Positions 26,631 through 35,570 of a stretch of DNA of 64,000 nt are shown one piece after another. The stretch lies in contig CANMVX010000009.1 in the NCBI GenBank assembly GCA_947501115.1, positions 1-64,000 on the forward strand, read 5' to 3'. Each line of letters opens with the position of its first letter. Position 1 is the stretch's first letter. A program made the position numbers and the translations under genes. This DNA comes from Haliscomenobacteraceae bacterium (GTDB lineage: Bacteria; Bacteroidota; Bacteroidia; Chitinophagales; Saprospiraceae). The notes beneath the pieces are model-generated. The model was not told the origin of the DNA and did not search any database. It saw nothing but the letters and a program-made list of their open reading frames with translations.

Positions 26631-27347
26631 TTAGGTTGTAAGCAAACTTTGGACATTAATATTTTTTTCATGGACATATAAGAAAAAATCATATACCCAA
26701 AGCAGGTTATTATCCATATAATCTGTTGATGGATTCAACCTTTTAAGGTGAATTTCCCACAAACTGGGTTCTTTTTGCATCCAGACATTAACCATATTTA
26801 CCACTTTTACAAATCGGTCAGGATCATTTCCCTCTGGAATATCCCGGGCCTTTGTTTCCTCCAGAAAATATTTAAAAGACTCAGGGTGGTAGAAACTATA
26901 TTTTTCAGGATAACGGAAGGCGAGGTATAAAAAGGCCATTTCAAAATTATCTGTATGAAAATGACTTTGTAAACGGGAACCTACATGGCTATCGAGGTAA
27001 TCACTAAAGAGTTCGTTACACCCATAGACAAAACGATGCAATCTACCTGTTAAATCACGTTCTTCATTCAGTAAATCTGAAAACAACATTCGTCCATAAT
27101 CAGGTTGATGCCCTAATATTTCAGCCATTACTTTTCTTGGTTCAAAGTTTTCCCTGTTCCATAATCTTCTGGATCTGGAATTATCCAGGCTCGCCAGGTA
27201 CATAGCCTTCATATCTACAGCATTAATGTCCCATTTTTGAACAAAAACCTGTTGAGATTCCCAAATATAGGCTCTTTTATATCGCTCCTCATTTTCTATA
27301 TACTGGCGATAAATTTTCAGGAGTAAAATGATAGATTTTAACTGCAT
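26631..27347 (-). CDS. Unknown soluble protein in PhoD operon
   Basis: I do not firmly recognise this 238-residue protein. It has no signal peptide or membrane helix and is rich in aromatic and charged residues (KRAYIWESQQVFVQKWDINA, RFVYGCNELFSDYLDSHVGS, YLAFRYPEKYSFYHPESFKY). The run with YPEKY and a following YHPESFKYF recalls N-terminal regions of Bacteroidota McrB-like restriction proteins, but this is only a weak resemblance and no AAA motor is present. It lies 14 bases after the aldo/keto reductase and 10 bases before the phosphatase start, so it belongs to the same transcript. Confidence 0.75.
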   Translation of the reverse strand: MQLKSIILLLKIYRQYIENEERYKRAYIWESQQVFVQKWDINAVDMKAMYLASLDNSRSRRLWNRENFEPRKVMAEILGHQPDYGRMLFSDLLNEERDLTGRLHRFVYGCNELFSDYLDSHVGSRLQSHFHTDNFEMAFLYLAFRYPEKYSFYHPESFKYFLEETKARDIPEGNDPDRFVKVVNMVNVWMQKEPSLWEIHLKRLNPSTDYMDNNLLWVYDFFLYVHEKNINVQSLLTT

Positions 27348-27361
27348 GTAAGAAATTTAAA

Positions 27362-28408
27362 CTAGGGTGCCGGATCTGGCATTGATTTGTGAATAAGTTC
27401 AATTCTCTCCAATAAATCACTTGGAAGTTTTAAATGGATGCTATCGATATTTTCTTTCAGCTGGGAAATATTGGTAGCACCTACGATATTACTGGTTAGG
27501 AATGGCCGGGAATTTACAAATGATAGCGCCATCAAACCTGGAGGAAGATTTGCTTCCTTTGCCAGTTCAACATATTTTTTAATGGCTCCTTGACTAAAAT
27601 CGCTATTGTAACGAACCAATCTTGGGCTACTTGCGTATTTTACTAATCGAGAGGAGCTATCTGCGGTACCATCGAGATATTTACCGGAAAGGGTGCCGAA
27701 AGCCAGTGGTGAGTAAGCAAGTAATCCTGCCTTCTCCCTTATAGAAATTTCTGCTAATCCTACTTCAAATAGTCGGTTCACCAGATTATAAGGATTTTGG
27801 ATACTCACACAGATGGGTAAATTATGCAACTCTGCCAGGTGAATAAAACGCTGTAAACCCCAGGGAGTCTCGTTAGATACGCCAAAAAACCTGATTTTTC
27901 CCGACGAAATGAGAGATTGCATGGTTTCAAGAATGTCCAGCATGTTATCCTCCCAGGGATCGGAACCATCGTCAGGATAACCACGTACTCCGAAATTATT
28001 TGTTTTTCTCTCTGGCCAATGGAGCTGAAATAGATCAATATAATCTGTTCTCAACCTTTTAAGACTATTCTCCAGGGCCATTTTAATGCTATCTGCTGAA
28101 AAATTCAAAGAGGGTCTGATATAATTGAAAGCACCAGGACCTATTATTTTTGAAGCAATAACCAGTTTGTCTCTGTTCCCCCTATCCTTCAACCAGGAAC
28201 CCACCATTTCCTCTGTTCTGCCATAAGTATCTTTACTGGCAGGAATGGGGTACATTTCCGCAGTGTCAATAAAATTTACACCCTCATTTACGGCGAAATC
28301 TAACTGCAAATGTGCCTCAGCTTCAGTATTCTGTTCTCCAAAAGTCATCGTACCAAGACAAATCTTGCTAACACGTTGTTCAGACCTACCTAATAAACTG
28401 TATTCCAT
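27362..28408 (-). CDS. Aldo/keto reductase (Tas-like)
   Basis: NADPH-dependent aldo/keto reductase of 348 residues. The barrel carries the catalytic tetrad: Asp and Tyr in FIDTAEMYPIP, Lys in LVIASKIIGPG, and His in DLFQLHWPERK. The cofactor end has the segment NIVGATNISQLKENIDSI. The inserted loop after AEMYP and the motif LGRSEQRVSKICLGTMTFGE resemble the Tas subgroup. The physiological substrate cannot be inferred. It is the first gene of a four-gene operon (reductase, unknown, phosphatase, GT9). Confidence 0.93.
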   Translation of the reverse strand: MEYSLLGRSEQRVSKICLGTMTFGEQNTEAEAHLQLDFAVNEGVNFIDTAEMYPIPASKDTYGRTEEMVGSWLKDRGNRDKLVIASKIIGPGAFNYIRPSLNFSADSIKMALENSLKRLRTDYIDLFQLHWPERKTNNFGVRGYPDDGSDPWEDNMLDILETMQSLISSGKIRFFGVSNETPWGLQRFIHLAELHNLPICVSIQNPYNLVNRLFEVGLAEISIREKAGLLAYSPLAFGTLSGKYLDGTADSSSRLVKYASSPRLVRYNSDFSQGAIKKYVELAKEANLPPGLMALSFVNSRPFLTSNIVGATNISQLKENIDSIHLKLPSDLLERIELIHKSMPDPAP

Positions 28409-28562
28409 TCAACTGAATTTAAAAGACAAATAAAAGTTATTTCTATCAAAATAAAGAAAACATAATCCAAAAGTCGCTAAAAATGTTTAATAATTTATAA
28501 AGCAATTAACTTTATAAGTAGAAACTGATTTTTAACGTAAATTGAGACAAAATTCATATTTT

Positions 28563-29186
28563 ATGGGACTATTAGATAATTTGAAGGAGAAAATTTTTGG
28601 ACAAAAAGCAAAGACAGCTCCACCCATCGAAAGAAAACAGGAAAGTACTTTAGACTTCAATAAATTTGAGCAAGAAGCTTTTCAAACTCAAGTGCCTGAT
28701 GCTACTGGAAATACCCAAAATGAACCAAAGGGAAATACTGTAAAGGATATTTTACAGGAAAAAACCGAAAAATTAGGTGAACAGGTTATTGAAAAAGGAC
28801 GGGAATGGAAGGAAAAGGCCATAGCAATAGGTGATATTCTCGGAGAAAAGGCAGAGGCACTCATGCAGAAAGCAGAGGCAGAAGCAGCGAAGGAAAAGAA
28901 ATCTGAAAAAGAGAGTTTCTTTGAAAAAGCACATCGAAAAGGTAAAGAATATGATGAAAAGGTTAATGATTCCCAGCGTACTTTTCAGGACAGTCTCAGA
29001 GAGGCAAAAAAGAGTACTTTGACGGATGACTTTTTCACCAAAGCGGCCAAATATGCCAATAGTGAGTATGGCACAAACTCAACAAAACCAACTATTTTAA
29101 CAGGCGACACCCAGAAAAAACAAGCGTCAAAAAATGACCGGAATGATTCAGATGATCTCATTGAAGATGCTATCATTGAGAAATAA
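28563..29186 (+). CDS. Unknown charged coiled-coil protein
   Basis: Not recognised as a named family. From the ATG at 28563 the product has 207 residues starting MGLLDNLKEKIFGQKAKTAPP; an upstream TTG at 28542 is less likely. The middle (about residues 65-150) is a Lys/Glu/Ala-rich stretch of predicted long helix or coiled coil (EKTEKLGEQVIEKGREWKEK, LMQKAEAEAAKEKKSEKES). The ends look disordered and acidic. There is no signal peptide or membrane segment. The composition recalls stress-related or scaffold-like helical proteins. The next gene is the RhlE-type helicase. Confidence 0.7.
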   Translation: MGLLDNLKEKIFGQKAKTAPPIERKQESTLDFNKFEQEAFQTQVPDATGNTQNEPKGNTVKDILQEKTEKLGEQVIEKGREWKEKAIAIGDILGEKAEALMQKAEAEAAKEKKSEKESFFEKAHRKGKEYDEKVNDSQRTFQDSLREAKKSTLTDDFFTKAAKYANSEYGTNSTKPTILTGDTQKKQASKNDRNDSDDLIEDAIIEK

Positions 29187-29190
29187 ACCA

Positions 29191-29217
29191 TTGTTAATGA
29201 ATTATTAATCATCTTTG
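29191..29217 (+). promoter_or_regulatory. Possible Bacteroidota promoter for the helicase gene
   Basis: TTG at 29191-29193 and CATCTTTG at 29210-29217 are 16 bases apart and resemble the TTG / TAnnTTTG promoter with one mismatch in the -7 box. The helicase start codon follows 24 bases later. Confidence 0.3.
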
Positions 29218-29241
29218 CAAATAAATTTTTAAAAATATACT

Positions 29242-30471
29242 TTGAAATTCACTGATTTTAATCTTCATCCTTCGTTAATGGACGGGCTAAATGCCATGTC
29301 TTTTAAAGAACCGACACCTATTCAAACCCAAACTATTCCGCTCATCATGGACGGACACGATGTTTTGGGTTGCGCACAAACAGGAACGGGTAAAACGGCT
29401 GCTTTTCTTCTACCCATTTTACATAGCTTAACGGTAAATCCATCTGAAAAAATAGCTACCTTAATCATTGTTCCAACCAGAGAATTAGCCGTTCAAATTG
29501 ATCAGCAACTGGAAGGCTTTTCCTACTTTACCCCAATCAGTGCCATTGCTGTGTATGGTGGTAGAGACGGGCAATCGCTCGACCTGGAAAAGAAAGCGTT
29601 AAAAGGAGGCGCTCCCATTGTTGTAGCTACACCAGGCCGACTTATCGCCCATATTGACATGGGCTACGTAAATTTCGACAGCCTTAGATATTTAGTGCTT
29701 GATGAGGCAGATAGAATGTTAGATATGGGTTTTGCCCCTGACATTATGAAAATAGTAAATATGCTTCCCAAAAAAAGGCAAACCTTATTATTTTCCGCTA
29801 CTATGCCTGCGCCGATAAGGAAATTTTCCCAACAACTTTTAAATAATCCCAAAGAGGTAAGTATTTCCATTTCAAAGCCGGCTGAAAAAATTATTCAGTC
29901 TATGTACGGCGTTGAAGATGAGCAAAAACCTGCCTTAGCTGAACAAATTCTTTCCGGTTTCAAAGAAATGGAAAAAATACTCATTTTTGCAGGGACTAAA
30001 ATAAAAGTGAGACAGGTTTCTGATCGTCTGCTCAAAGCTGGCTTTGATGTCGCAGCCATTCATTCCGATTTAGATCAATCGGAAAGGGAAGACAGATTAT
30101 CAGCCTTTAGAAACGGAAAATTAAAAATTGTGGTCGCCACAGACGTTCTTTCCAGAGGTATTGATATAAAAGGGATTGATCTTGTTATTAATTATGATGT
30201 CCCGGGCGATCCCGAAGATTATGTGCATAGAATCGGAAGAACGGGCAGAGCAGAGGCGGAAGGTATGGCTATTACTTTCGTAAATTATAAAGACAGACCC
30301 AAAATTTATGCTATTGAAAAAATGATGGGAAGAGAAATTCCAATTGCAAATAAAGGGGCTTCTTCAGCCAATCAATCTTCTGAAAATAGGCCGGAAAGAT
30401 CAGATCAACGGAGAAAATCATATCCTCCAAAACATAAACCGCTAAACGGAAAAAAGAAAAAATTAGAATAG
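29242..30471 (+). CDS. DEAD-box RNA helicase (RhlE type), TTG start
   Basis: ATP-dependent RNA helicase of 409 residues, acting in ribosome assembly or mRNA turnover. All core motifs are present: Q motif (PTPIQTQTIP), Walker A AQTGTGKT at 45-52, PTRELA, DEAD (VLDEADRMLDMGF), SAT (LFSATMP), DVLSRGIDIKG and HRIGRTGRAE. The basic C-terminal tail (about residues 372-409, ending KPLNGKKKKLE) is the RNA-binding extension typical of the group. Translation probably begins at TTG 29242, because the family-conserved N-terminus KFTDFNLHPSLMDGL starts there and no ATG precedes it in frame. Confidence 0.95.
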   Translation: MKFTDFNLHPSLMDGLNAMSFKEPTPIQTQTIPLIMDGHDVLGCAQTGTGKTAAFLLPILHSLTVNPSEKIATLIIVPTRELAVQIDQQLEGFSYFTPISAIAVYGGRDGQSLDLEKKALKGGAPIVVATPGRLIAHIDMGYVNFDSLRYLVLDEADRMLDMGFAPDIMKIVNMLPKKRQTLLFSATMPAPIRKFSQQLLNNPKEVSISISKPAEKIIQSMYGVEDEQKPALAEQILSGFKEMEKILIFAGTKIKVRQVSDRLLKAGFDVAAIHSDLDQSEREDRLSAFRNGKLKIVVATDVLSRGIDIKGIDLVINYDVPGDPEDYVHRIGRTGRAEAEGMAITFVNYKDRPKIYAIEKMMGREIPIANKGASSANQSSENRPERSDQRRKSYPPKHKPLNGKKKKLE

Positions 30472-30526
30472 TCTGTCTTTTCCCAAAAATAAGAGGTAAT
30501 TAATCATCTATTTAAGCGGACTTAAT

Positions 30527-30534
30527 TAAATTTG
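30527..30534 (+). promoter_or_regulatory. -7 box TAAATTTG before the PBP1A gene
   Basis: TAAATTTG fits TAnnTTTG and lies 42 bases before the start codon. No convincing -33 TTG is present at the proper spacing. An imperfect hairpin (GAGA..GATAA/TTATCTCTC, 30537-30561) follows within the presumed 5' leader. Confidence 0.35.
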
Positions 30535-30576
30535 TGAGAATGATAAAAAAATTATCTCTCAAATAAGCTCCTTCGT

Positions 30577-33126
30577 ATGAATTTACCCAAGATGCCCTTG
30601 GTTATCAAAAATATCGTTTCCTCCTTGATTAAGCCACTACAACCCATTAAAGTGCGTTGGGAGAAATATGAAAATGACCATCCCAAAAATGCGTCATTGA
30701 TAAAAACGTGGGGAAAGCGCTTTTCATACCTGATTTTAGCCTATTTCTTACTTTGGCTTGTATTCCTAAGGCCCATACCAACCGTTTCTATTATAAAAGA
30801 ATTGGAAACCCGGAATGCAACAGAGATTTATTCCGATGATAATATTTTAATGGGAAGATATTTCGTCCAGGCCAGAACGTCTATACCCGCTGATTCTATC
30901 CCTGGATTTGTTTTTCACGCACTCGTCGCCATAGAAGATAAACGTTTTTTTTCACATCAAGGCGTTGATTTAAAAAGCTGGGGGCGCGTTTTAGTTAGAA
31001 CTGTCCTTGGAGGCGATGAATCAGGTGGTGGTGGAAGTACCTTAAGTCAGCAATTAGCGAAAAACCTATTCCCCAGAGAAAAGTTTCTGTTCCTTTCCCT
31101 CATAAGAAATAAATTAAAGGAAATTGTCATTGCTAATCGGTTAGAAAGGGTTTATACCAAAATGGAGTTATTAACGCTATACTTGAATACCGTGCCATTT
31201 AGCGAAAATGTATATGGTATTGAAGTAGCGAGTAAAAGATTTTTCAGTAAATCTCCTATTGATTTAACAATAGAAGAGGCGGCCGCTTTGATGGGCACAT
31301 TGAAGGCAAATACTTCATATAACCCAAGAAAAGCAACGGAGAAGGTTAGAATACGGAGGAACTTAGTTTTGCAACAAATGGTTGAAAACAAACAGATAAA
31401 AGAAGAAATTATCAGGTTAAGCCCGGTACACAAAAAGAATATTGGAAATGTATCGACAACCAATCTTTCCTCGCTTATTCAATCTCCTCTTATCATCCGC
31501 TACAATCCAATCATTAAAAATGAAGGCATTGCTCCTTATTTTCAGATACATGTCAAAAAAGAACTGGATGCCATTTTAAGTAAACTGAAAAAGGATAATG
31601 GTCAACCATATAACATTGATATTGATGGATTAAAAGTTTACACCACTTTAGATACCCGTTTACAGCGTCACGCTGAGGAAGCTATGTTAGAACATCTATC
31701 GTATTTGCAAAAAAATTATACGAGTCAATGGAAAAATCAACCCATTCAAGGAGAAGATGAGGCTATTGAATTAATGAAAACGCAATCTCTTCGATATAAA
31801 CAATTAAAGTTAAAAGGATATTCAGAAAAAGCGATAAAAAAGGATTTTGATACACCTATTCCCATGGTTTTATTCAACTATGATGGCGAAGAAGATGAGG
31901 TATTGATGTCTCCCTTAGACTCACTTCGCTATTATTTCCGTATTTTACAGGTTGGCTTTGTTGCCTTAGACCCTTCCAATGGAAATATAAAATCGTGGAT
32001 TGGGGGTGTTGACTTTACGCATTTTAAATATGATCATGTCCTTTCAAGCAGGCAGACGGGATCTGTTTTCAAACCCTTAGTTTATACTGCCGCGCTGCTT
32101 AAAGGACGCGATCCCTGCGAACAAATTCCCAATCAATTACAGATGTATCATGAATATAAAAAACATGAATGGGATAAAAAGCAATATGGAAAAGTAGATC
32201 CCGAACCTCATATATTACCGAACGGGAAAGATGAGGATGATTGGTTGCCACAAAATGCCGATGGAAAATATGGCGGCTCTTATTCTATGGCAGGCGCCTT
32301 AACAAATAGTATAAATTCCATTACAGTAAAGTTAGTTTTTGAGGTAGGTGTTAAAGCGGTTATTCAACTGGCAAAGAAATTAGGCATTACCAGTGAAATA
32401 CCCAATGAACCCTCTATTGGGCTCGGTGCTGCTGAAATTTCATTATTAGAAATGGTTTCTGCGTTCTCTGTTTATCCAAATTTAGGCAGCAGACATGCTC
32501 CACGAGGCATTAAAAAAATAGTTGACGGAAAGGGGAAAATAATTTATCAGGCACAAACAAGCCTGGGAAATAGGGTTATTCCATCTGATACCGCTCTAAT
32601 AGTACTCAATATGCTACAATCTGTAGCTACTTTTGGTACTGCCAGTCGTTTGAGATGGCAATATGGACTGGAAAATAAACCCATTGCAGGGAAAACAGGG
32701 ACTTCTCAGTTTCATGCAGATGGGTGGTTCATTGGCTTCAATCCGAAACTCATCGCTGGTGCCTGGGTAGGCGGAGACTCAAGACTCGTTAGGTTCAGGA
32801 ATTTTGAATGGGGACAGGGAGCGGCCACCGCCCTACCCGTTTGGGGTAAATTTATGCAACGGATTTACGCTGACTCTACCTTAACAGATTATAATTTGGG
32901 TCAATTTCCCCTTCTCGATCCCTCGATTGCCTCACAATTGGATTGTCCCTTACGCATTAAATCTGCGGAAGAAATATACGCCGATTCCCTGGCGCAGGAT
33001 AGCCTATTCCGCCTGGAACTACTTAGATTTGATTCGTTAAATATTAATACTCCCACAAATGAAGAAATTATTAACCAACGTCCAAACATTGGACAACAGC
33101 CAGATTTGGTTTATCGAAAAAAGTGA
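30577..33126 (+). CDS. Penicillin-binding protein 1A, bifunctional transglycosylase/transpeptidase
   Basis: Class A penicillin-binding protein of 849 residues that polymerises and cross-links peptidoglycan. A single membrane anchor lies at about residues 48-65. The GT51 transglycosylase has its catalytic Glu120 in ALVAIEDKRFFSHQGVD, followed by GGSTLSQQLAKNLF. The transpeptidase has the SxxK motif S496-VFK, the SxN motif S578-IN and the KTG motif at 706-708 (AGKTGTSQFHADGWFIG). All are intact. The C-terminal tail after residue 800 is hydrophilic. The downstream NUDIX gene begins 68 bases before this gene ends. Confidence 0.96.
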   Translation: MNLPKMPLVIKNIVSSLIKPLQPIKVRWEKYENDHPKNASLIKTWGKRFSYLILAYFLLWLVFLRPIPTVSIIKELETRNATEIYSDDNILMGRYFVQARTSIPADSIPGFVFHALVAIEDKRFFSHQGVDLKSWGRVLVRTVLGGDESGGGGSTLSQQLAKNLFPREKFLFLSLIRNKLKEIVIANRLERVYTKMELLTLYLNTVPFSENVYGIEVASKRFFSKSPIDLTIEEAAALMGTLKANTSYNPRKATEKVRIRRNLVLQQMVENKQIKEEIIRLSPVHKKNIGNVSTTNLSSLIQSPLIIRYNPIIKNEGIAPYFQIHVKKELDAILSKLKKDNGQPYNIDIDGLKVYTTLDTRLQRHAEEAMLEHLSYLQKNYTSQWKNQPIQGEDEAIELMKTQSLRYKQLKLKGYSEKAIKKDFDTPIPMVLFNYDGEEDEVLMSPLDSLRYYFRILQVGFVALDPSNGNIKSWIGGVDFTHFKYDHVLSSRQTGSVFKPLVYTAALLKGRDPCEQIPNQLQMYHEYKKHEWDKKQYGKVDPEPHILPNGKDEDDWLPQNADGKYGGSYSMAGALTNSINSITVKLVFEVGVKAVIQLAKKLGITSEIPNEPSIGLGAAEISLLEMVSAFSVYPNLGSRHAPRGIKKIVDGKGKIIYQAQTSLGNRVIPSDTALIVLNMLQSVATFGTASRLRWQYGLENKPIAGKTGTSQFHADGWFIGFNPKLIAGAWVGGDSRLVRFRNFEWGQGAATALPVWGKFMQRIYADSTLTDYNLGQFPLLDPSIASQLDCPLRIKSAEEIYADSLAQDSLFRLELLRFDSLNINTPTNEEIINQRPNIGQQPDLVYRKK

Positions 33127-33646
33127 ACTAGGTCCTGACCTTAAATTATTCGAAGCTCGTTTCGATTTCATAAAAAACCCAAGAAACGGAATAACCGAAA
33201 AAAAGGTCATTCTTAGCGGGGGAAATGCTGTAAATGTTATTGCTTTGACATCGGAAAATGAAATCGTTCTGGTACGCCAATACCGATTTGGCACTGCTTC
33301 TTACACGCTGGAATTACCCGGTGGTCTCGTAGATCCGGATGAAAGTCCTATCAAAGCCGCTGTAAGGGAGTTAGAGGAAGAAACTGGTTTCACTTCCAGT
33401 GAAAAACTGATTTTCCTGGGCAAAATAGGCCAGAATCCTGTATTTATGGAGAGCTATGTTCACCATTTTCTTGCAATGGATGTGAGGTTGACAAAACAAC
33501 AAATGTTGGACTCTGGTGAAAGTATTGAGGTTATTTTAATGCCCTTAGAAGAATTAAAATTAAGGTGGCAAAAAGGTGAAATTGAGCACCCTCATTCTGT
33601 AAATGCACTTTTGAGATATTTTAATTCCGCAAATTATGGGAAATAG
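33059..33646 (+). CDS. NUDIX hydrolase, ADP-ribose-pyrophosphatase-like
   Basis: A 195-residue hydrolase of nucleoside diphosphate derivatives. The complete Nudix box GX5EX7REUXEEXGU lies at residues 89-111 (GLVDPDES...RELEEETGF). The preceding IVLVRQYRFGTASYTLELPGG and the N-terminal strands are typical of the ADP-ribose pyrophosphatase branch. The start at 33059 overlaps the PBP1A gene by 68 bases in another frame. A start after the overlap would remove the first strands and no ATG or GTG is available there, so the long overlap looks real and suggests coupled translation. Confidence 0.88.
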   Translation: MKKLLTNVQTLDNSQIWFIEKSELGPDLKLFEARFDFIKNPRNGITEKKVILSGGNAVNVIALTSENEIVLVRQYRFGTASYTLELPGGLVDPDESPIKAAVRELEEETGFTSSEKLIFLGKIGQNPVFMESYVHHFLAMDVRLTKQQMLDSGESIEVILMPLEELKLRWQKGEIEHPHSVNALLRYFNSANYGK

Positions 33647-33703
33647 ATAATATTTATCTATTTTTCAGGCAGCATTTCATTTTATTAATGGCTCATATTG
33701 TTT

Positions 33704-34273
33704 ATGCGCTATTTAAATATTGCCAGTCCTGTGGAAGACAATGAACTAATCCAAGGATGCTTGCGACAAGACCGAAAGTATCAGGAAGCCGTTTTTCGAC
33801 GTTACGCCGGAAAACTGATGGTAGTTTCTTTGCGATATGCAAGACATCGAATGGAAGCCGAAGATATCCTTCAAGATGCCTTTATCAGGATTTTTGATCA
33901 TTTTGACCAATTCCAGGGTAAGGGCTCTCTCGAGGGCTGGATGCGTCGTATTGTCGTAAATACGGCGTTAAAAAATATAGATAAAAAAAGTTTTTCCAAC
34001 GAAATCATTGGATTAGAAACGACGGCTGAGGATGCTTCAGGTGCTTTACCATCGGTGTTTTCACAGCTTCATGAAGAGGAACTTTTACAGCTTATTCAAC
34101 AGTTACCCGATGGTTACCGCATTGTTTTCAACATGTATGCCATTGAAGGTTATAGTCACGCTGAAATTTCAGCGCTTTTAGGTATTCAGGAAAGTACGTC
34201 TCGCTCTCAATTAGTTAAAGCAAGAAAGATGTTGCAATCCCAGATTTTAGAGAGTCAAAAAGTTGCCGTATGA
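33704..34273 (+). CDS. ECF-type RNA polymerase sigma factor
   Basis: A sigma-70 family ECF sigma factor of about 189 residues. Region 2 spans roughly residues 22-90 (FRRYAGKLMVVSLRYARHRM, AEDILQDAFIRIFDHFDQFQ). Region 4 follows near 125-180 (LPDGYRIVFNMYAIEGYSHAEISALLG). I chose ATG 33704; the TTG at 33698 two codons earlier is less likely. The stop overlaps the next start as ATGA, so the partner membrane protein is translationally coupled and is likely the regulator of this sigma factor. The regulon is unknown. Confidence 0.93.
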   Translation: MRYLNIASPVEDNELIQGCLRQDRKYQEAVFRRYAGKLMVVSLRYARHRMEAEDILQDAFIRIFDHFDQFQGKGSLEGWMRRIVVNTALKNIDKKSFSNEIIGLETTAEDASGALPSVFSQLHEEELLQLIQQLPDGYRIVFNMYAIEGYSHAEISALLGIQESTSRSQLVKARKMLQSQILESQKVAV

Positions 34274-35466
34274 ACCCAAAATCACCCTTAGATGAACTTT
34301 TTCGGAGAAAACTCTCCCAGTATGAAGTTCCTCCCTCCGACGACTTATGGGATAATATTCAGTTGGCTAGGGCAAAAAAACCATCACCGCGCCTTCCTTT
34401 TTGGGCTCCCTGGCTCTTTACATCCCTCTGCCTGGCAACGCTTATCTACTTTTCTCAAGATTTTCTAATTCCAGAGCAGGCTAAATCAACTTCCTTGGAA
34501 GAAAAACCTCTTCAAGCGCATTTTACACCTAAAACGGGCAGTGAAATACCCACACCCATTCCTTCAGGAAAAACACACGCTCATTCTAAAAAAGTAGCCC
34601 CTATTTTTAAAAATTTATTACCTCCGCAGGCTGCTATTATTCCTACTAATGATGACATTGACCAAGTTACAAATACAGCGAATATAACAGATCAAACGGA
34701 ACAAGCGTCGGAAAGTACTTTCACATCATTTCCAAATATTGCTACCCTTGACGCTACCCTACCCCATGAATTATCCATGTATTCCGAATTATTACCTGTT
34801 CCTTTTAAAAAGAAACTATGGTTTGCAAAAATTGATTTCCTCCTCTCTCAAGACTTTGTACACAGTTCCTTAACGGCTAAAACTCCGCTTTTTGATGCTT
34901 ATTCAACATTGAGAAATAATCAGGAAGATTTAAAAGTTTCAAATAGCTTTGCCGTAAGAATGGGTATTTCTACCTTAAAAGGCTGGGGCTTAAGAAGTGG
35001 TATTCAATACAGCAGAATGAGTCAAACCTTAACCCTGATTATTCCTGACGCTTCTCATCGGACAACTAGTAAAAATACTTTTGAAACCATCGATATTCCC
35101 TTGATTTTAACCAAAGAACAATCTTTTGGTAAACTAAGGGCTGGCCTTTCGTTAGGAACTTATCTGAACATGGCCTTTAACCAAAAAGGGAGTTTTTATA
35201 GCCCAGGTGGTACCCTCATTGAATTTACATCTTCTAAACCAGGGGCTTACCCCGCTTTCAAAAATAGACTGGGTGCCAGTTTATATTCAGGAATTTCCCT
35301 TTCTATCCCCATCGGAAATAGCCTTGAATTCATGGCTGAACCTTATGTAAGGACCAGAATACCCTCTATTTCCGCAGAAGATTATGTTTTGGAACAAAAA
35401 GTATGGTACGGTGGATTATTTATTGGTTTTAGAAAACAGATTGGAAAAGGATTTTATTTACCCTGA
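34270..35466 (+). CDS. Membrane-anchored partner of ECF sigma factor with outer-membrane-barrel-like C-terminus
   Basis: A 398-residue protein whose N-terminus (PLDELFRRKLSQYEVPPSDDLWDNI) is a short cytoplasmic segment common in Bacteroidota genes placed next to ECF sigma factors. One membrane helix follows at about 44-60 (FWAPWLFTSLCLATLIYF). A low-complexity Pro/Thr linker comes next, then from about residue 190 a beta-strand-rich domain resembling PorT-like outer-membrane barrels (VRMGISTLKGWGLRSGIQYS, GLFIGFRKQIGKGFYL). It could bind the sigma factor on one side and span to the outer membrane on the other. Anti-sigma function is inferred from the 4-base ATGA overlap and topology only. Confidence 0.75.
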   Translation: MNPKSPLDELFRRKLSQYEVPPSDDLWDNIQLARAKKPSPRLPFWAPWLFTSLCLATLIYFSQDFLIPEQAKSTSLEEKPLQAHFTPKTGSEIPTPIPSGKTHAHSKKVAPIFKNLLPPQAAIIPTNDDIDQVTNTANITDQTEQASESTFTSFPNIATLDATLPHELSMYSELLPVPFKKKLWFAKIDFLLSQDFVHSSLTAKTPLFDAYSTLRNNQEDLKVSNSFAVRMGISTLKGWGLRSGIQYSRMSQTLTLIIPDASHRTTSKNTFETIDIPLILTKEQSFGKLRAGLSLGTYLNMAFNQKGSFYSPGGTLIEFTSSKPGAYPAFKNRLGASLYSGISLSIPIGNSLEFMAEPYVRTRIPSISAEDYVLEQKVWYGGLFIGFRKQIGKGFYLP

Positions 35467-35538
35467 TTTATACGGGCAGGCAGCGAAATCATGATGTCTT
35501 GCCTCTTTATTTTATATGACCGTTTTGAGTATTTTATG

Positions 35539-35570
35539 AAGAGGCTGTTTAAAAAAATAGCCTCTTTTTT
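35539..35570. terminator. Bidirectional terminator with long T tract
   Basis: AAGAGGCT at 35539-35546 pairs with AGCCTCTT at 35559-35566 (8-bp stem), followed by a run of T. It separates the convergent genes ending at 35466 (plus) and 35571 (minus). The stem-flanked A-tract makes it usable from both sides. Confidence 0.75.

Noticed and set aside
26631..27347. Unknown 238-residue protein as an McrB-type restriction component
   Set aside because: Resemblance is limited to aromatic-rich stretches and no GTPase/AAA motor or nuclease is encoded next to it.
31152..31463. 103-codon minus-strand frame antisense to PBP1A
   Set aside because: It overlaps conserved transglycosylase coding sequence and lacks any start signal or motif.
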